A DNA stretch of 64,000 bases. It comes from an uncultured Bacilli bacterium (GTDB taxonomy: Bacteria > Bacillota_I > Bacilli_A > RF39 > UBA660). Position numbers and translations under genes: made by a program. Position 1 is the stretch's first letter; every line of letters starts with the position of its first letter. The notes under the pieces were generated by a model, which made no database searches, had not been told where the DNA came from, and saw nothing but the letters and a program-made list of their open reading frames with translations. Where the stretch lies: positions 124,001 to 188,000 of the forward strand of contig CAKOZD010000002.1 in assembly GCA_934131175.1 (NCBI GenBank), in the 5' to 3' direction. Below are positions 35,443 to 44,839 of the stretch, in pieces.

Positions 35443-36801
35443 ATGATAAGTTTTATAAGAAATAATTATAAAAGTATTATAAAATTTGTTATGTTATTTT
35501 TCTTTTTTTTATTATTTTTAGTAGTTAATTATAATATTTATCAAGGTGATAGTGTTGCAAATTATGGATTTAGTTATGCTCTTTTACGAGGAGAAGTTCC
35601 ATATTTAGACTTTAATATGGTAATACCTTTATTTAGTCCTTTTTTATATAGTTTAGGACTTCATTTATTTAATGATATATTAATGTTTTATATAGAGCAG
35701 AGTATCTTACTTTGTGTACTGGTTTATTTTTTAGAAAAACTAGTTGGTAAAAAGTATATTTTATTTATTCTTGGTATATGTATGTTTTATCCAATAAGTT
35801 TATGTACAACTATTTTTCCGGGGTATAATTTTATTGTATTTTTATTATTAATAATTTTATTTTACTTATTAAAAAATAAGAAGAATGATATATTAGTTGG
35901 ATTTGTAATTGGACTTATTTTTTGTACTAAGCAAACTATTGGATTGGTCTTATTTATTCCTAGTTTATATTATTTGTTTTCTAAGAAAGAGAGATTTTTA
36001 AAAAGATTAATTGGTTATTTTATACCGGTTGTAATTACTTTTATTTACTTAGCTATTACTGGTAGTTTTATGAAATTCATTGATTTATGTTTTTTAGGTT
36101 TATTTAATTTTGGTTCTAATAATAAAAGTATTTCTATGTTTTATTTTATATTACTTTTTGTAGGAGTTGTTTACTTAGTATATAGAATTATTAAAAATAG
36201 AGATGATTATGAATTATATTACTTATTATTATATAGTGTTATTAGTCTTCCAATAGTTGACTTTTATCATGTATCTTTATTTTTAATTGGGATACTTTAT
36301 TTAATTTGTCGTGATATTAGTATTAAAGATAATATTTATAAATATTTAGTAGTTATGATAGTATTTTTATTTATTAGTAGTGGTGTTATTGAATATAAAT
36401 TTCTAAATAGTTTTAACTTTTATAATTATAAGCATTTTACTTTCTATTTAAAAACTCCTAAATATAATGAGAGTATTAAATCTATTAATAAGTTTACTAA
36501 GAAATATGATAATGTTTATTATTTACTTCGTGGTACTGAGAGTTTTTTCTTTAAAATTAGTAATGATAGGAATATAACTTATTATGACTTATTAAATTAT
36601 GGTAATTTGGGTTATAGGGGAGAAGAAAAAATAGTTTCTAAGATAAAAAATATTCCAAAGAATAGTATTATAGTTACTGATTCTAGTTTATGCAGTAAGA
36701 GTAGTAATAATAATCAGTTTATATGTGATAGTTTATCAGTTCTTAAGAGTTCTAAATTAATAAAAAATATATCTAATTATAAGATATATATTAAGGAGTA
36801 G
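35443..36801 (+). CDS. GT-C-like polytopic membrane protein, paralogue 1
   Basis: A 452-residue protein with about ten membrane helices and a C-terminal outer domain. The first outer loop has GDSVANYGFSYALLRGEVPY followed by LDFN, comparable to the acidic first loop of GT-C glycosyltransferases that use lipid-linked sugars. A later loop has TKQTIG, and the tail has YGNLGYRGEEKIVSKIKN. Two neighbours share the same three landmarks, so these are tandem paralogues. The substrate is unknown; wall or teichoic-acid-type decoration is a guess from the dcw context. ATG 35443 has AGGAGAGA upstream. Confidence 0.65.
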   Translation: MISFIRNNYKSIIKFVMLFFFFLLFLVVNYNIYQGDSVANYGFSYALLRGEVPYLDFNMVIPLFSPFLYSLGLHLFNDILMFYIEQSILLCVLVYFLEKLVGKKYILFILGICMFYPISLCTTIFPGYNFIVFLLLIILFYLLKNKKNDILVGFVIGLIFCTKQTIGLVLFIPSLYYLFSKKERFLKRLIGYFIPVVITFIYLAITGSFMKFIDLCFLGLFNFGSNNKSISMFYFILLFVGVVYLVYRIIKNRDDYELYYLLLYSVISLPIVDFYHVSLFLIGILYLICRDISIKDNIYKYLVVMIVFLFISSGVIEYKFLNSFNFYNYKHFTFYLKTPKYNESIKSINKFTKKYDNVYYLLRGTESFFFKISNDRNITYYDLLNYGNLGYRGEEKIVSKIKNIPKNSIIVTDSSLCSKSSNNNQFICDSLSVLKSSKLIKNISNYKIYIKE

Positions 36802-36805
36802 TATT

Positions 36806-38158
36806 ATGAATTTTATAAAGAAAAATTATAAGAGTATTCTAAAATATCTTGGTATTTATCTATTTGTTTGTATTTGTTATATTTATATTTTATATTTCTT
36901 GAGATTTGGAGATTCTCTTAGTTTTTATGCTTTTTCTCATGCTTTGAAGAATGGACAAGTAATGTATAATGATTTTAATATTATAACGACACCTTTATAT
37001 GTTATTTTTATGTCTTTAGGATTACATATTTATGATAATTATTTAATGTTTACTTTAGAGCAAGCATTTCTAGTTACTTTGTTTATCTATTTTGTTAATA
37101 AGAATTTAGGTTTCAAAAAAACATTAATTTTATTTTTATTATTTATATTTTATATTGGTATATTTTATATGACTTATAATTTTTTTACTTTATTTTTCTT
37201 AATAATTATATATTATTTAGAGAAGAATTATTCTTCTAAAGATTATTTAATTGGTTTTATTATAGGGCTTTCTATACTTAGTAAACATGTAATTGGATGT
37301 ATGTTGCTTATCCCTATGTTTATTATTTGTTTTAGAAATAGAGGTAAATTATTTAAAAGATTAGTTGGTGTTTTTATTCCATGTTTTATATTTCTTATTT
37401 ATTTAGTTATTAATAAGTCATTATATAGTTTTATTAATTTATGTTTTTTGGGACTTTTTGATTTTAGTAGTAATAATAGTAGACCATCAGGAGTTTTATT
37501 TTATCTATCTATTTTAATTGTAATAATACTTATTTATTATATTATTAGACACAAAGATAAAAAATATTTGTATTATCTTCCATGTAGTTTTTTCTTCGCT
37601 TATCCTATATTTGATCAACATCATTTTTCATACTTATTATTTATATTCTTGTTTTTCTTATTAGATAATTATAATAGAAAAGATATTAAAAAAAATAAAA
37701 TAACTTATGTATTTATGGTTCTTTTTATATTTAATATTTTATTCTTTATTAGTATACTTTCATTAGAAAAAAATGTTATAAAATGTGATAGTAAAAGATT
37801 TAGTTTATTTTATACAAATAAGCCTTTATGTAATACGTTAAGAGAAAAAAAGAAAGTTTTAGATAAATATTGTGTTAATTCAAAATGTACTATAATTGAT
37901 GGTTATGGTATTGTTTATAATACTTCTAGGGATGCTGATTTAAGTTATTTTGATGTTACTTTTTATGGAAACTTAGGATATGATGGGACTAATATGATGA
38001 TTAAGAAAATAGATAGTTTAAAAAATAATTATTTTGTTATTGGAACATCCTGTCTTAATGGTGCTAAATATAATCAATATAATAAAGAAGTTATTAATTA
38101 TATAATAAAGAATAAAAAGTATGTAGGAAAAGATTATGATTTTATAATCTATAAGTAG
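36806..38158 (+). CDS. GT-C-like polytopic membrane protein, paralogue 2
   Basis: A 450-residue polytopic protein and a clear paralogue of its neighbours: the first outer loop reads GDSLSFYAFSHALKNGQVMY then NDFN; the middle has LSKHVIGCMLLIP where the others have TKQ; the tail has FYGNLGYDGTNMMIKKID. Several extra cysteines occur in the outer tail (CNTL, CVNSKCT). It follows paralogue 1 by 4 nt with AAGGAG upstream. The enzyme class is inferred from topology and the acidic loop only. Confidence 0.65.
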   Translation: MNFIKKNYKSILKYLGIYLFVCICYIYILYFLRFGDSLSFYAFSHALKNGQVMYNDFNIITTPLYVIFMSLGLHIYDNYLMFTLEQAFLVTLFIYFVNKNLGFKKTLILFLLFIFYIGIFYMTYNFFTLFFLIIIYYLEKNYSSKDYLIGFIIGLSILSKHVIGCMLLIPMFIICFRNRGKLFKRLVGVFIPCFIFLIYLVINKSLYSFINLCFLGLFDFSSNNSRPSGVLFYLSILIVIILIYYIIRHKDKKYLYYLPCSFFFAYPIFDQHHFSYLLFIFLFFLLDNYNRKDIKKNKITYVFMVLFIFNILFFISILSLEKNVIKCDSKRFSLFYTNKPLCNTLREKKKVLDKYCVNSKCTIIDGYGIVYNTSRDADLSYFDVTFYGNLGYDGTNMMIKKIDSLKNNYFVIGTSCLNGAKYNQYNKEVINYIIKNKKYVGKDYDFIIYK

Positions 38159-38222
38159 TATTAATATTTTGTAAATTATAAATTATTATGATATATATTA
38201 AGTAATAGGATGAGAGGTTTAT

Positions 38223-39548
38223 ATGAGAAAAAAGATTTTACTAGGAATATTATTGTTTATATTGTTACTTGTATTTAATTTATTTATATATCCAATAACA
38301 CTTGATGAGATATGGAATTATGGATTTTCTTATAATATTTTAAATGGAAAAGTTCCTTACTTAGACTTTAATATGATTTTAACTCCTCTTTTTTCTTTTA
38401 TTATGACTTTACCATTAATGATATTTGGAAATAATATTTTAGTATTTAATATATTTAATGTATTTATTATTTTAGGATGTTTTTTTCTTTTATATAAACT
38501 TATAGATAATAATATGTGGCTTTGTGCTTTGATATTTTTTATACCATTTCCAATTTTATATCCTAGTTATAATTTGTTTTTATTATTTTTATTCTTATGC
38601 CTTATTTATTTAGAAAAAAATGAAAAAAGTGATTATTTAATAGGTTTTATAGTTGGATGTTTGATACTTACTAAACAAAGTGTTGGAGCTTTTCTCTTAT
38701 TACCGTGTTTACTATACTATTTAAAAAATAAAAAAAAGTTTATCTCAAGACTTATTGGCTGTGTTATTCCATGTAGTATATTTTTAATATATTTATTAAT
38801 TACAAAATCATTTATGAATTTTTTAGATTTATGTTTATTTGGATTATTTGATTTTGCAGGTAATAATTCTGTTACTTCTAAATTTTACTTTTTAATTTTT
38901 ATATTAATATGTTTAGTTACTATAATATTTATAGTTAAAGATTATAAAAACATATATAACTATTATGCTCTTATGTTTTATAGTATAAGTATACCTTTAT
39001 TTGATGCTTATCATATTGGATTTCAATTATTTGTTTTTCTATTATTAATTCTTTTGAAAAGTAAAAGTAAATTACCAGTTAATTCATTTTTAATTTTTAT
39101 TATTATATATATAGGTGTTAGTATACCTTATCTTTTATATGATTTTAAATCATATAAAGTAATATATCCTAATAATATTAATCATTTTGAATATAGATAT
39201 TTAGGTAGTAAACAAGTTGATTTTACAAATGAAGTTTCTAACTATATCAAAAAAAATAAGGATTATAAATATATGTTTTTAGATTCTAATGGCTATTATT
39301 TTAGAATAATTAATGATGAGAGTGCTAGTTATTTGGATTTAATTAATATGGGTAATTGGGGTTATAATGGTTCTGATAAGTTAATTAATTCTATAAAGAA
39401 ATTGCCAAAGAATACAAGATTTTTTATAGATGGAGTTGAGTTAGTAGGACAAAGGCAAATAGATAGAGGTGCAATTAAATATGTAATTAAACATGGTAAA
39501 AAAATAGATAAAGTTGGTTTACATGATGTTTATATTTTAGAAAATTAG
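38223..39548 (+). CDS. GT-C-like polytopic membrane protein, paralogue 3
   Basis: A 441-residue member of the tandem family. The first outer loop reads LDEIWNYGFSYNILNGKVPY then LDFN, the middle has LTKQSVGAFLLLP, and the tail has NMGNWGYNGSDKLINSIKKLPKN. Loop 1 has DE rather than the GDS of the other two. It begins 64 nt after paralogue 2, the only real gap in the trio, with GAGAGG before the ATG. Function as for its neighbours: lipid-linked sugar transfer is plausible but not shown. Confidence 0.65.
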   Translation: MRKKILLGILLFILLLVFNLFIYPITLDEIWNYGFSYNILNGKVPYLDFNMILTPLFSFIMTLPLMIFGNNILVFNIFNVFIILGCFFLLYKLIDNNMWLCALIFFIPFPILYPSYNLFLLFLFLCLIYLEKNEKSDYLIGFIVGCLILTKQSVGAFLLLPCLLYYLKNKKKFISRLIGCVIPCSIFLIYLLITKSFMNFLDLCLFGLFDFAGNNSVTSKFYFLIFILICLVTIIFIVKDYKNIYNYYALMFYSISIPLFDAYHIGFQLFVFLLLILLKSKSKLPVNSFLIFIIIYIGVSIPYLLYDFKSYKVIYPNNINHFEYRYLGSKQVDFTNEVSNYIKKNKDYKYMFLDSNGYYFRIINDESASYLDLINMGNWGYNGSDKLINSIKKLPKNTRFFIDGVELVGQRQIDRGAIKYVIKHGKKIDKVGLHDVYILEN

Positions 39549-39559
39549 AGGTGAATATT

Positions 39560-40972
39560 ATGAAAAATAAAATAAAGAAGAATAAATATATTATATTATT
39601 TGTACTTGTATTATTATCGTTAAGTATATTTTCAATGGTATTTGTTGGGTATGAATGTGATTATTTTTGGCATATAAAAGCAGGAGAGTATATGGTTAAA
39701 AATAATACTATTTTAACACATGATGTGTTTTCTTGGTTTGTTACTGGAAAATATTGGTTTTCTCATGAATGGTTATTTGAGAAGGTCTTATATAATTTGT
39801 TAAATATATTTGGTAATTTACATATTTATGTTTATTGCTTTGTATTGTTTTTTACTTTACTTCTTAGTATTTTTATTCCTAATAGAAAAGAGTATTTAAA
39901 AAATGTTCCATTTTGTATGCTTTGGTTTAGTTTTAGTGCAATTTTGTTTTTCTTTTTACAAGCAAGACCTCATTTAATAACTTATGTTTTAATTTCTTTA
40001 TTACTCTATATATTATTTGATTTATATAAAAATGAAGATTCAAATAAATTTTATTTTATTCCAATTATTTCACTTATTTGGGTTAATGTTCATGGAGGAA
40101 GTAGTAGTTTAGTTTATATTTTTCCTATTATATTCTTCTTATGTGGTATTTTTTCATTTAAATCATCAAAAATAGAAAATACTGATTATTCAAGAAAAAA
40201 ACTTATTAAATATATGTTATCTATATTATTTGCTTTTATTCCACTTTTTATAAATCCTCATGGATATAAAATGGTACTTTATCCTTATCAAAATATGAAT
40301 AATAGTGTGATGCTTGAGAATATAAGTGAATGGCATTGTAGTGATTTAAATTCAATTAGTCATTATCCTTTCTTTGTTTTAGCATTTTTAATATTTATGA
40401 TTATGTTTTTTAGTAAGAAGAAAATTAGATTAATAGATGCTTTAATATTTTTATTTGGTTTATATTTAGGATTAAAAAGTATTAGATTTTGGCCTTTTAT
40501 ATATATTTTTATGTCTCATTCTATATTTTATTATATTTCTCCTAGAAAGGTTGATAAAGGTACAGATAAAGTGTTTATAATTTTAATATGTCTTTTCTTA
40601 GGTATTTTTTGTTTAAATAAATCTCATTTAAAACTTTCTCCTACTAAGATTATTAGTGATAAGGCAATAGATGTTTTAAAGAAGGAAAAGCCTAAGAGAC
40701 TTCTTAATTATTATGATTATGGTGGTTATTTAGTATATAAAGATATTCCTGTATTTATTGATGGGCGTGCTGATTTATACTCAGAGTATAATTTCGAAGA
40801 TTATCTTGATATAAGTAATACTTCTTATAAGTTTACTAAGTATTTAAAAAAGTATAATTTTGATTATATATTGATGCCTAAAAAGAGAGGAATTACTACT
40901 TATTTATCTGAATCTAATGATTATAATATTATTTATTCTGATAAGAAAGTTGTTATTTTTAAGGCTAAATAA
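39560..40972 (+). CDS. GT-C-like membrane protein of a different subfamily
   Basis: A 470-residue protein with about ten membrane helices. Its first outer loop has the pattern YECDYFWHIKAGEYMV followed by THDVFSW and HEWLFEKVLY, distinct from the three upstream paralogues. ARPHLITYVL and SLIWVNVHGG are further landmarks. The C-terminal outer domain begins near RLLNYYDYGGYLVYKDIPVFIDGR. The acidic D-x-x-W-H loop suggests a GT-C-type enzyme, but no assigned activity is known to me. ATG 39560 follows GAGGTGAAT. Last gene before the ftsA promoter. Confidence 0.65.
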   Translation: MKNKIKKNKYIILFVLVLLSLSIFSMVFVGYECDYFWHIKAGEYMVKNNTILTHDVFSWFVTGKYWFSHEWLFEKVLYNLLNIFGNLHIYVYCFVLFFTLLLSIFIPNRKEYLKNVPFCMLWFSFSAILFFFLQARPHLITYVLISLLLYILFDLYKNEDSNKFYFIPIISLIWVNVHGGSSSLVYIFPIIFFLCGIFSFKSSKIENTDYSRKKLIKYMLSILFAFIPLFINPHGYKMVLYPYQNMNNSVMLENISEWHCSDLNSISHYPFFVLAFLIFMIMFFSKKKIRLIDALIFLFGLYLGLKSIRFWPFIYIFMSHSIFYYISPRKVDKGTDKVFIILICLFLGIFCLNKSHLKLSPTKIISDKAIDVLKKEKPKRLLNYYDYGGYLVYKDIPVFIDGRADLYSEYNFEDYLDISNTSYKFTKYLKKYNFDYILMPKKRGITTYLSESNDYNIIYSDKKVVIFKAK

Positions 40973-40983
40973 GTCGATTCTAT

Positions 40984-41011
40984 TTGCAAAAAAATGCTTT
41001 TATAGTATAAT
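40984..41011 (+). promoter_or_regulatory. Promoter of ftsA-ftsZ
   Basis: TTGCAA at 40984-40989, 16 nt, TATAAT at 41006-41011, 27 nt before the ftsA ATG. Confidence 0.65.
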
Positions 41012-41038
41012 TGAAATTAAAGATAGGAGATGCATTAG

Positions 41039-42277
41039 ATGAGTGATATTTATACTGGAATTGATTTAGGTACTGATAGTGTAAAAGTTGTTGTATGTGA
41101 AAAACTTAATGATAAATATCATGTTTTAGCTTCATCTTCTTATCCATCTTCTGGTATTAAGGATGGTTTTATTACTGATAATCGTATGGCAATTAATTCT
41201 GTTAGTAATGCGATTAGACAAGTTAATGAAATGCTTGGTATTAAAATTACTAAAGTAATTGCATGTGTTCCTCCTGCTAATTGTAGTATGGATATTGTGG
41301 TTGGTAGGGTTGATGTTATTGATTATAATGAAATTACTGGTATTGATATTGGTAATGTACTTAATGATGCACTAAAGGGACAAGATTTTAGTGAGAGAGA
41401 ATTAGTAACGGCTATGCCTATTAATTTTACAGTAGATGGTACTACAAGTATTAGAGACCCTAAAGGTTTAAAAGGAAGTACTTTAGAGACACGAGTTGTT
41501 ATTAGTACAGTTCCTAAAGAACCTTTATATAGAATACTTGAAGTGTTGAAACTGAGTGGTGTTGAGACTGTTGATATTAGTTTTACATCATTTGGAGATT
41601 ATTATACAGTTAAGAATAAAAACTATGATGATGTAGTTGGTGCTATTATTAATATTGGTGAAGAGTCAACTAATGTTTCTGTTTTTAATAAAGGAATTCA
41701 GATAAAAAATAGTTTGATTCCTGTTGGAAGTAAGAATGTTGATAAGGATTTGACTTATGTTTTTAAGTCAAATCTTGAAGAGTCTCGTAAACTGAAAGAA
41801 AAGTTTGCTGTTGCTCTTTCATCTTTAGCAGATAGTAATGATACTTGGAACTTTAAAATTGATAAAGATACTTCTAAAGAAGTAAATCAAGTTGGAGTGT
41901 CTAAAGTAGTTGAAGCACGAGTTAGGGAGTTGTTAAAACTTGCCAAAAATGAAATAAAAAACTTAACAAATAGGGAAATACGTTATATAATTATAACAGG
42001 TGGCTTAAGCGAATTGGCTGGGTTTTCATATTTAGTAGAGCAAGAATTTGGTTTTGTTGCGAAGGTATGTAATATCAAGACAATGGGTATTAGGCATAAT
42101 ATGTATAGTAGTTGTTATGGAACTATTAAGTATTTTAATGATAAGCTTGACTTGAGAGGTAAGCATTATAATATGATAAGTAATGAGGATGTAGAAAAGC
42201 TATCTTCTACTGATTCTCTTGTAACAACAAGTGAAAATGTGATAAGTAAAGTGTTTGGGCACTTTTTCGTAGATTAA
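41039..42277 (+). CDS. ftsA: Cell division protein FtsA
   Basis: Actin-like protein that tethers FtsZ to the membrane. The phosphate-1 motif is YTGIDLGTDSVKVVVCE, the SHS2/1C insertion follows (VIACVPPANCSMDIVVG), phosphate-2 is VGAIINIGEESTNVSVF and the adenosine motif is YIIITGGLSELAG. The C-terminus (NVISKVFGHFFVD) forms the short amphipathic membrane-targeting helix. Length 412. AGGAGATG lies upstream. It is followed by ftsZ after 12 nt. Confidence 0.97.
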   Translation: MSDIYTGIDLGTDSVKVVVCEKLNDKYHVLASSSYPSSGIKDGFITDNRMAINSVSNAIRQVNEMLGIKITKVIACVPPANCSMDIVVGRVDVIDYNEITGIDIGNVLNDALKGQDFSERELVTAMPINFTVDGTTSIRDPKGLKGSTLETRVVISTVPKEPLYRILEVLKLSGVETVDISFTSFGDYYTVKNKNYDDVVGAIINIGEESTNVSVFNKGIQIKNSLIPVGSKNVDKDLTYVFKSNLEESRKLKEKFAVALSSLADSNDTWNFKIDKDTSKEVNQVGVSKVVEARVRELLKLAKNEIKNLTNREIRYIIITGGLSELAGFSYLVEQEFGFVAKVCNIKTMGIRHNMYSSCYGTIKYFNDKLDLRGKHYNMISNEDVEKLSSTDSLVTTSENVISKVFGHFFVD

Positions 42278-42289
42278 GGAGGAAAAGGT

Positions 42290-43417
42290 ATGATAGGCGG
42301 ACTTGAAATGGATCAATTAGCAAAAATCAAAGTCATCGGATTAGGTGGCGGTGGTGGAAACGCTATAAATAGAATGGTTGAATCTGGAGTTAAAGGGGTA
42401 GAATTTATTGCTGCTAATACAGATTTACAAGTATTAAATACATCAAAGGCAGATGTTAAAATTCAGATTGGAGCAACATTAACAGATGGACTTGGAGCAG
42501 GTGGAAAACCAGAAATTGGTAAAGAATCTGCAGTTGAGTCTAAAAAAGAAATAGAAGATGCTTTATCTGGAGCAGATATGGTATTTATTACCGCTGGAAT
42601 GGGTGGTGGTACTGGTACTGGTGCTGCAGGAGTTGTTGCAGAGATTGCACAAGGACTTGGAGCATTAACAGTTGCGATAGTTACTAAGCCATTCTCTTTT
42701 GAAGGTAAGAGAAGAATGGAAAATGCCCTTAAAGGAATTGAAGAGTTAAAGAAACATGTTGATACATTAATTATTATTCCAAATGATAAATTAAGAGAAA
42801 TTATTGATAAATCAACACCAATGCTTGAAGCATTTAAAGAAGTTGATAATGTACTTCGTCGAGGAGTTCAATCTATTTCAGATTTAATTGCTGTTGTTGG
42901 TCTTGTTAACCTTGACTTTGCAGATGTTAAAGCTGTAATGGAGAAGAGTGGACGTGCAATTATCGGTATTGGTATTGGTATGGGAGAAGATAGAGCACTT
43001 GAGGCTGCTAAACAAGCTGTTTCATCTCCACTTCTTGAAACTTCAATTGAGGGAGCAACAGATGCTATTATCAATATTACAGGTGGAGTTAATTTAACAT
43101 TGTTCGAGGCTGAACAAGCAGCAGAAGTTGTTAGAGGAGCAAGTAATACTGATATTAATACAATCTTTGGTTCAGTTATTAATGAGAATTTAAATGATGA
43201 AGTTATTGTTACAGTTATTGCTACAGGTTTTGATAAAAAAAGACCTGCTCAACCAGAAGTAGCTCCATTATATAGTAATAACGTACCTCCAAGAAGAAGT
43301 ATGTCTAGAGAAGAATATTCATATAATACACCAGAATTATTAAGTTCAGATGATGATTCAGATTCTGGAAGTGTAGATATCGAAATGCCTTCTTTCTTAA
43401 GAGATAGAAATTTTTAA
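42290..43417 (+). CDS. ftsZ: Cell division protein FtsZ
   Basis: Tubulin-like GTPase that forms the division ring. VIGLGGGGGNAINRM (GTP loop), GMGGGTGTGAAG (tubulin signature), NLDFADV and the synergy-loop region. The C-terminal peptide EMPSFLRDR (D-I-P-x-F-L-R consensus) for binding FtsA is intact. Length 375. AAGGAGG is 7 nt before the ATG. The native terminator just downstream has been split by an IS3-family element. Confidence 0.98.
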   Translation: MIGGLEMDQLAKIKVIGLGGGGGNAINRMVESGVKGVEFIAANTDLQVLNTSKADVKIQIGATLTDGLGAGGKPEIGKESAVESKKEIEDALSGADMVFITAGMGGGTGTGAAGVVAEIAQGLGALTVAIVTKPFSFEGKRRMENALKGIEELKKHVDTLIIIPNDKLREIIDKSTPMLEAFKEVDNVLRRGVQSISDLIAVVGLVNLDFADVKAVMEKSGRAIIGIGIGMGEDRALEAAKQAVSSPLLETSIEGATDAIINITGGVNLTLFEAEQAAEVVRGASNTDINTIFGSVINENLNDEVIVTVIATGFDKKRPAQPEVAPLYSNNVPPRRSMSREEYSYNTPELLSSDDDSDSGSVDIEMPSFLRDRNF

Positions 43418-43425
43418 AAAAATAA

Positions 43426-43439
43426 AAGTAGATTGATTT
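43426..43439 (+). repeat. Left 14-bp direct repeat flanking the IS element
   Basis: AAGTAGATTGATTT, identical to 44794-44807 and abutting the left IS end. It contains the 5' arm and loop of the former ftsZ terminator hairpin. Confidence 0.8.
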
Positions 43440-43479
43440 TGAATTAGTCAACAAAAAGTAGACACTAAAAAAAGATTTA

Positions 43480-44325
43480 TTAGAACCCTAATTCGGTTTT
43501 ATACTGAATTGGGGTTTTATAATCTAATGAACAGGCTAAACGTTCATTATTATAATAATAAATATATTCATTAATAAATTCATCAAATGAATCATAACTA
43601 TCAATATTCCAATCATTCATAATTTCTTCTTTAATCCATCCATTAATTGATTCCATTTTTGGATTATCAGTTGGAGTTCCTGCTCGACTCATAGACCGAA
43701 TTATGTTATGATTTTTATGTGCATTTGTAAATGCCAATGAGGAATAAACTACTCCTTGATCACTATGCAAAGTTGTGGAGTAATTAATTCCTTTTATTTT
43801 GTCTAAAATTACATTTAGTCCCTCATAATAAGGAACTATTGAATTATGTTTTTTTGTATAAGAATAAGCAAGTATTTCTATATTAAATGCATCCATATAT
43901 AAAACTGTATCATATAAATCTTCTCGATATCTTATACATGTCATATCAGTAACTATTAATTCTAATGGTTTAGAAACATTCCAATGTCCCTTAACCAAAT
44001 TGGGATATTTGACTGATTCATTACCGGGTTTTCTATATTTATAATTTCTAACAACTGATTTTATCCCTAAAAACTTACAACATTCATGAACGTAATTATC
44101 AGATACATACCAACCAATATCAACTCTTATTTGTCTATTAATATGTCTATATCCCCATGAAGGATGTTTTTTGTGATATTCTTTAACTAATTCGCACATA
44201 TCATTTCTATTTATTTCATAATTATTTAAAATATCTTTTGTTTTTATCCATTTATAATAACCACTTCTTGACACATTCATTTCGATGCATAAAGTTTTAA
44301 CATTAAATTCTTTACTTAATACCAA
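43480..44325 (-). CDS. IS3-family transposase OrfB (DDE catalytic part)
   Basis: A 281-residue reading frame with the retroviral-integrase-type core: VTDMTCI (first Asp), LHSDQGVVY (second Asp) and NPKMESINGWIKEE (Glu). An HTH_21-like region precedes it (HPSWGYRHI). The frame is open upstream of this first ATG and runs in -1 phase under the end of OrfA to the A7 slippery run at 44403-44397, so the active enzyme is likely the OrfAB fusion made by frameshifting, starting at 44705. The 3' end holds a hairpin (AATTC/GAATT region) that may also stop ftsZ transcripts. Confidence 0.92.
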   Translation of the reverse strand: MVLSKEFNVKTLCIEMNVSRSGYYKWIKTKDILNNYEINRNDMCELVKEYHKKHPSWGYRHINRQIRVDIGWYVSDNYVHECCKFLGIKSVVRNYKYRKPGNESVKYPNLVKGHWNVSKPLELIVTDMTCIRYREDLYDTVLYMDAFNIEILAYSYTKKHNSIVPYYEGLNVILDKIKGINYSTTLHSDQGVVYSSLAFTNAHKNHNIIRSMSRAGTPTDNPKMESINGWIKEEIMNDWNIDSYDSFDEFINEYIYYYNNERLACSLDYKTPIQYKTELGF

Positions 44326-44327
44326 TA

Positions 44328-44705
44328 CTACTTCAAATTCCTGTTCTTTGAACCATTGAATATTACAATTTGACCATCTCCTTCCACCATGTAACCTTTT
44401 TTTAATCGCTCATTTTCGATTTTTAACTTCATATTTTCATATTCTAATTTTTCTATATTTGTTAGTTCTTTTTTATGCATATATTTTGATAATGGGTTTC
44501 CAGGTTTTATTTTATTTTCTAATCCTTTTTCTCCATTTTCCAAGTATTTCTTAATCCATGTATGAAGTAATCCTGGATTAATATTTAAATCTTTTCGAAC
44601 ATCTTCTGCAGTTTCATGATTAATTAATACTCGATTAACTGCTTTTAATTTTTCTTCCTTACTCCAATTTCTTTTTGGAGTAGAAATGCCTTTTGGTCTT
44701 CCCAT
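44328..44705 (-). CDS. IS3-family transposase OrfA
   Basis: A 125-residue DNA-binding protein: HTH motif (EKLKAVNRVLINHETAEDVR, then GLLHTWIKKY) and a C-terminal heptad region (LEYENMKLKIENERL) used for dimerisation. The start is ATG 44705 with GGAGATGG upstream; a longer reading from 44756 has no ribosome binding site. Near its end the codons TTA AAA AAA GGT provide the slippery run for -1 frameshifting into OrfB. Confidence 0.9.
   Translation of the reverse strand: MGRPKGISTPKRNWSKEEKLKAVNRVLINHETAEDVRKDLNINPGLLHTWIKKYLENGEKGLENKIKPGNPLSKYMHKKELTNIEKLEYENMKLKIENERLKKGYMVEGDGQIVIFNGSKNRNLK
44396..44403 (-). other. Programmed -1 frameshift signal (A7G)
   Basis: AAAAAAAG read on the minus strand. 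After a -1 slip the frame stays open without stops into OrfB. A Shine-Dalgarno-like GGAAGGAG lies a few codons downstream. Confidence 0.7.
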
Positions 44706-44793
44706 ATAATATAACCATCTCCTTATTTTAATTATAACAAAATAAAAGTAGATCACATCTTTTTTATGTGTCTACTTTTACTTTATCACTTCA

Positions 44794-44807
44794 AAGTAGA
44801 TTGATTT
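44794..44807 (+). repeat. Right 14-bp direct repeat; ftsZ terminator remnant
   Basis: AAGTAGATTGATTT, followed by CTACTTTTTCTTTT. With the preceding A it recreates a stem AAGTAG/CTACTT plus T-run, the presumed original ftsZ terminator. Confidence 0.75.
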
Positions 44808-44839
44808 CTACTTTTTCTTTTGCAAAAAAAAGAAATGGA

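Larger units (their letters stand above)
43440..44793 (-). mobile_element. IS3-family insertion sequence (1354 bp)
   Basis: Two overlapping-frame transposase genes on the minus strand are bounded by 26-bp imperfect terminal inverted repeats (18 of 26 identical; inner 12 bp AAAAGTAGACAC identical) that begin TGA at each outer end, the TG...CA form typical of IS3-family elements. OrfA has the HTH and leucine-zipper type N-terminus; OrfB has a DDE core. Both frames and the frameshift signal are intact, so the copy may be active. It is flanked by a perfect 14-bp direct repeat, longer than the usual 3-5 bp target duplication. Confidence 0.88.
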
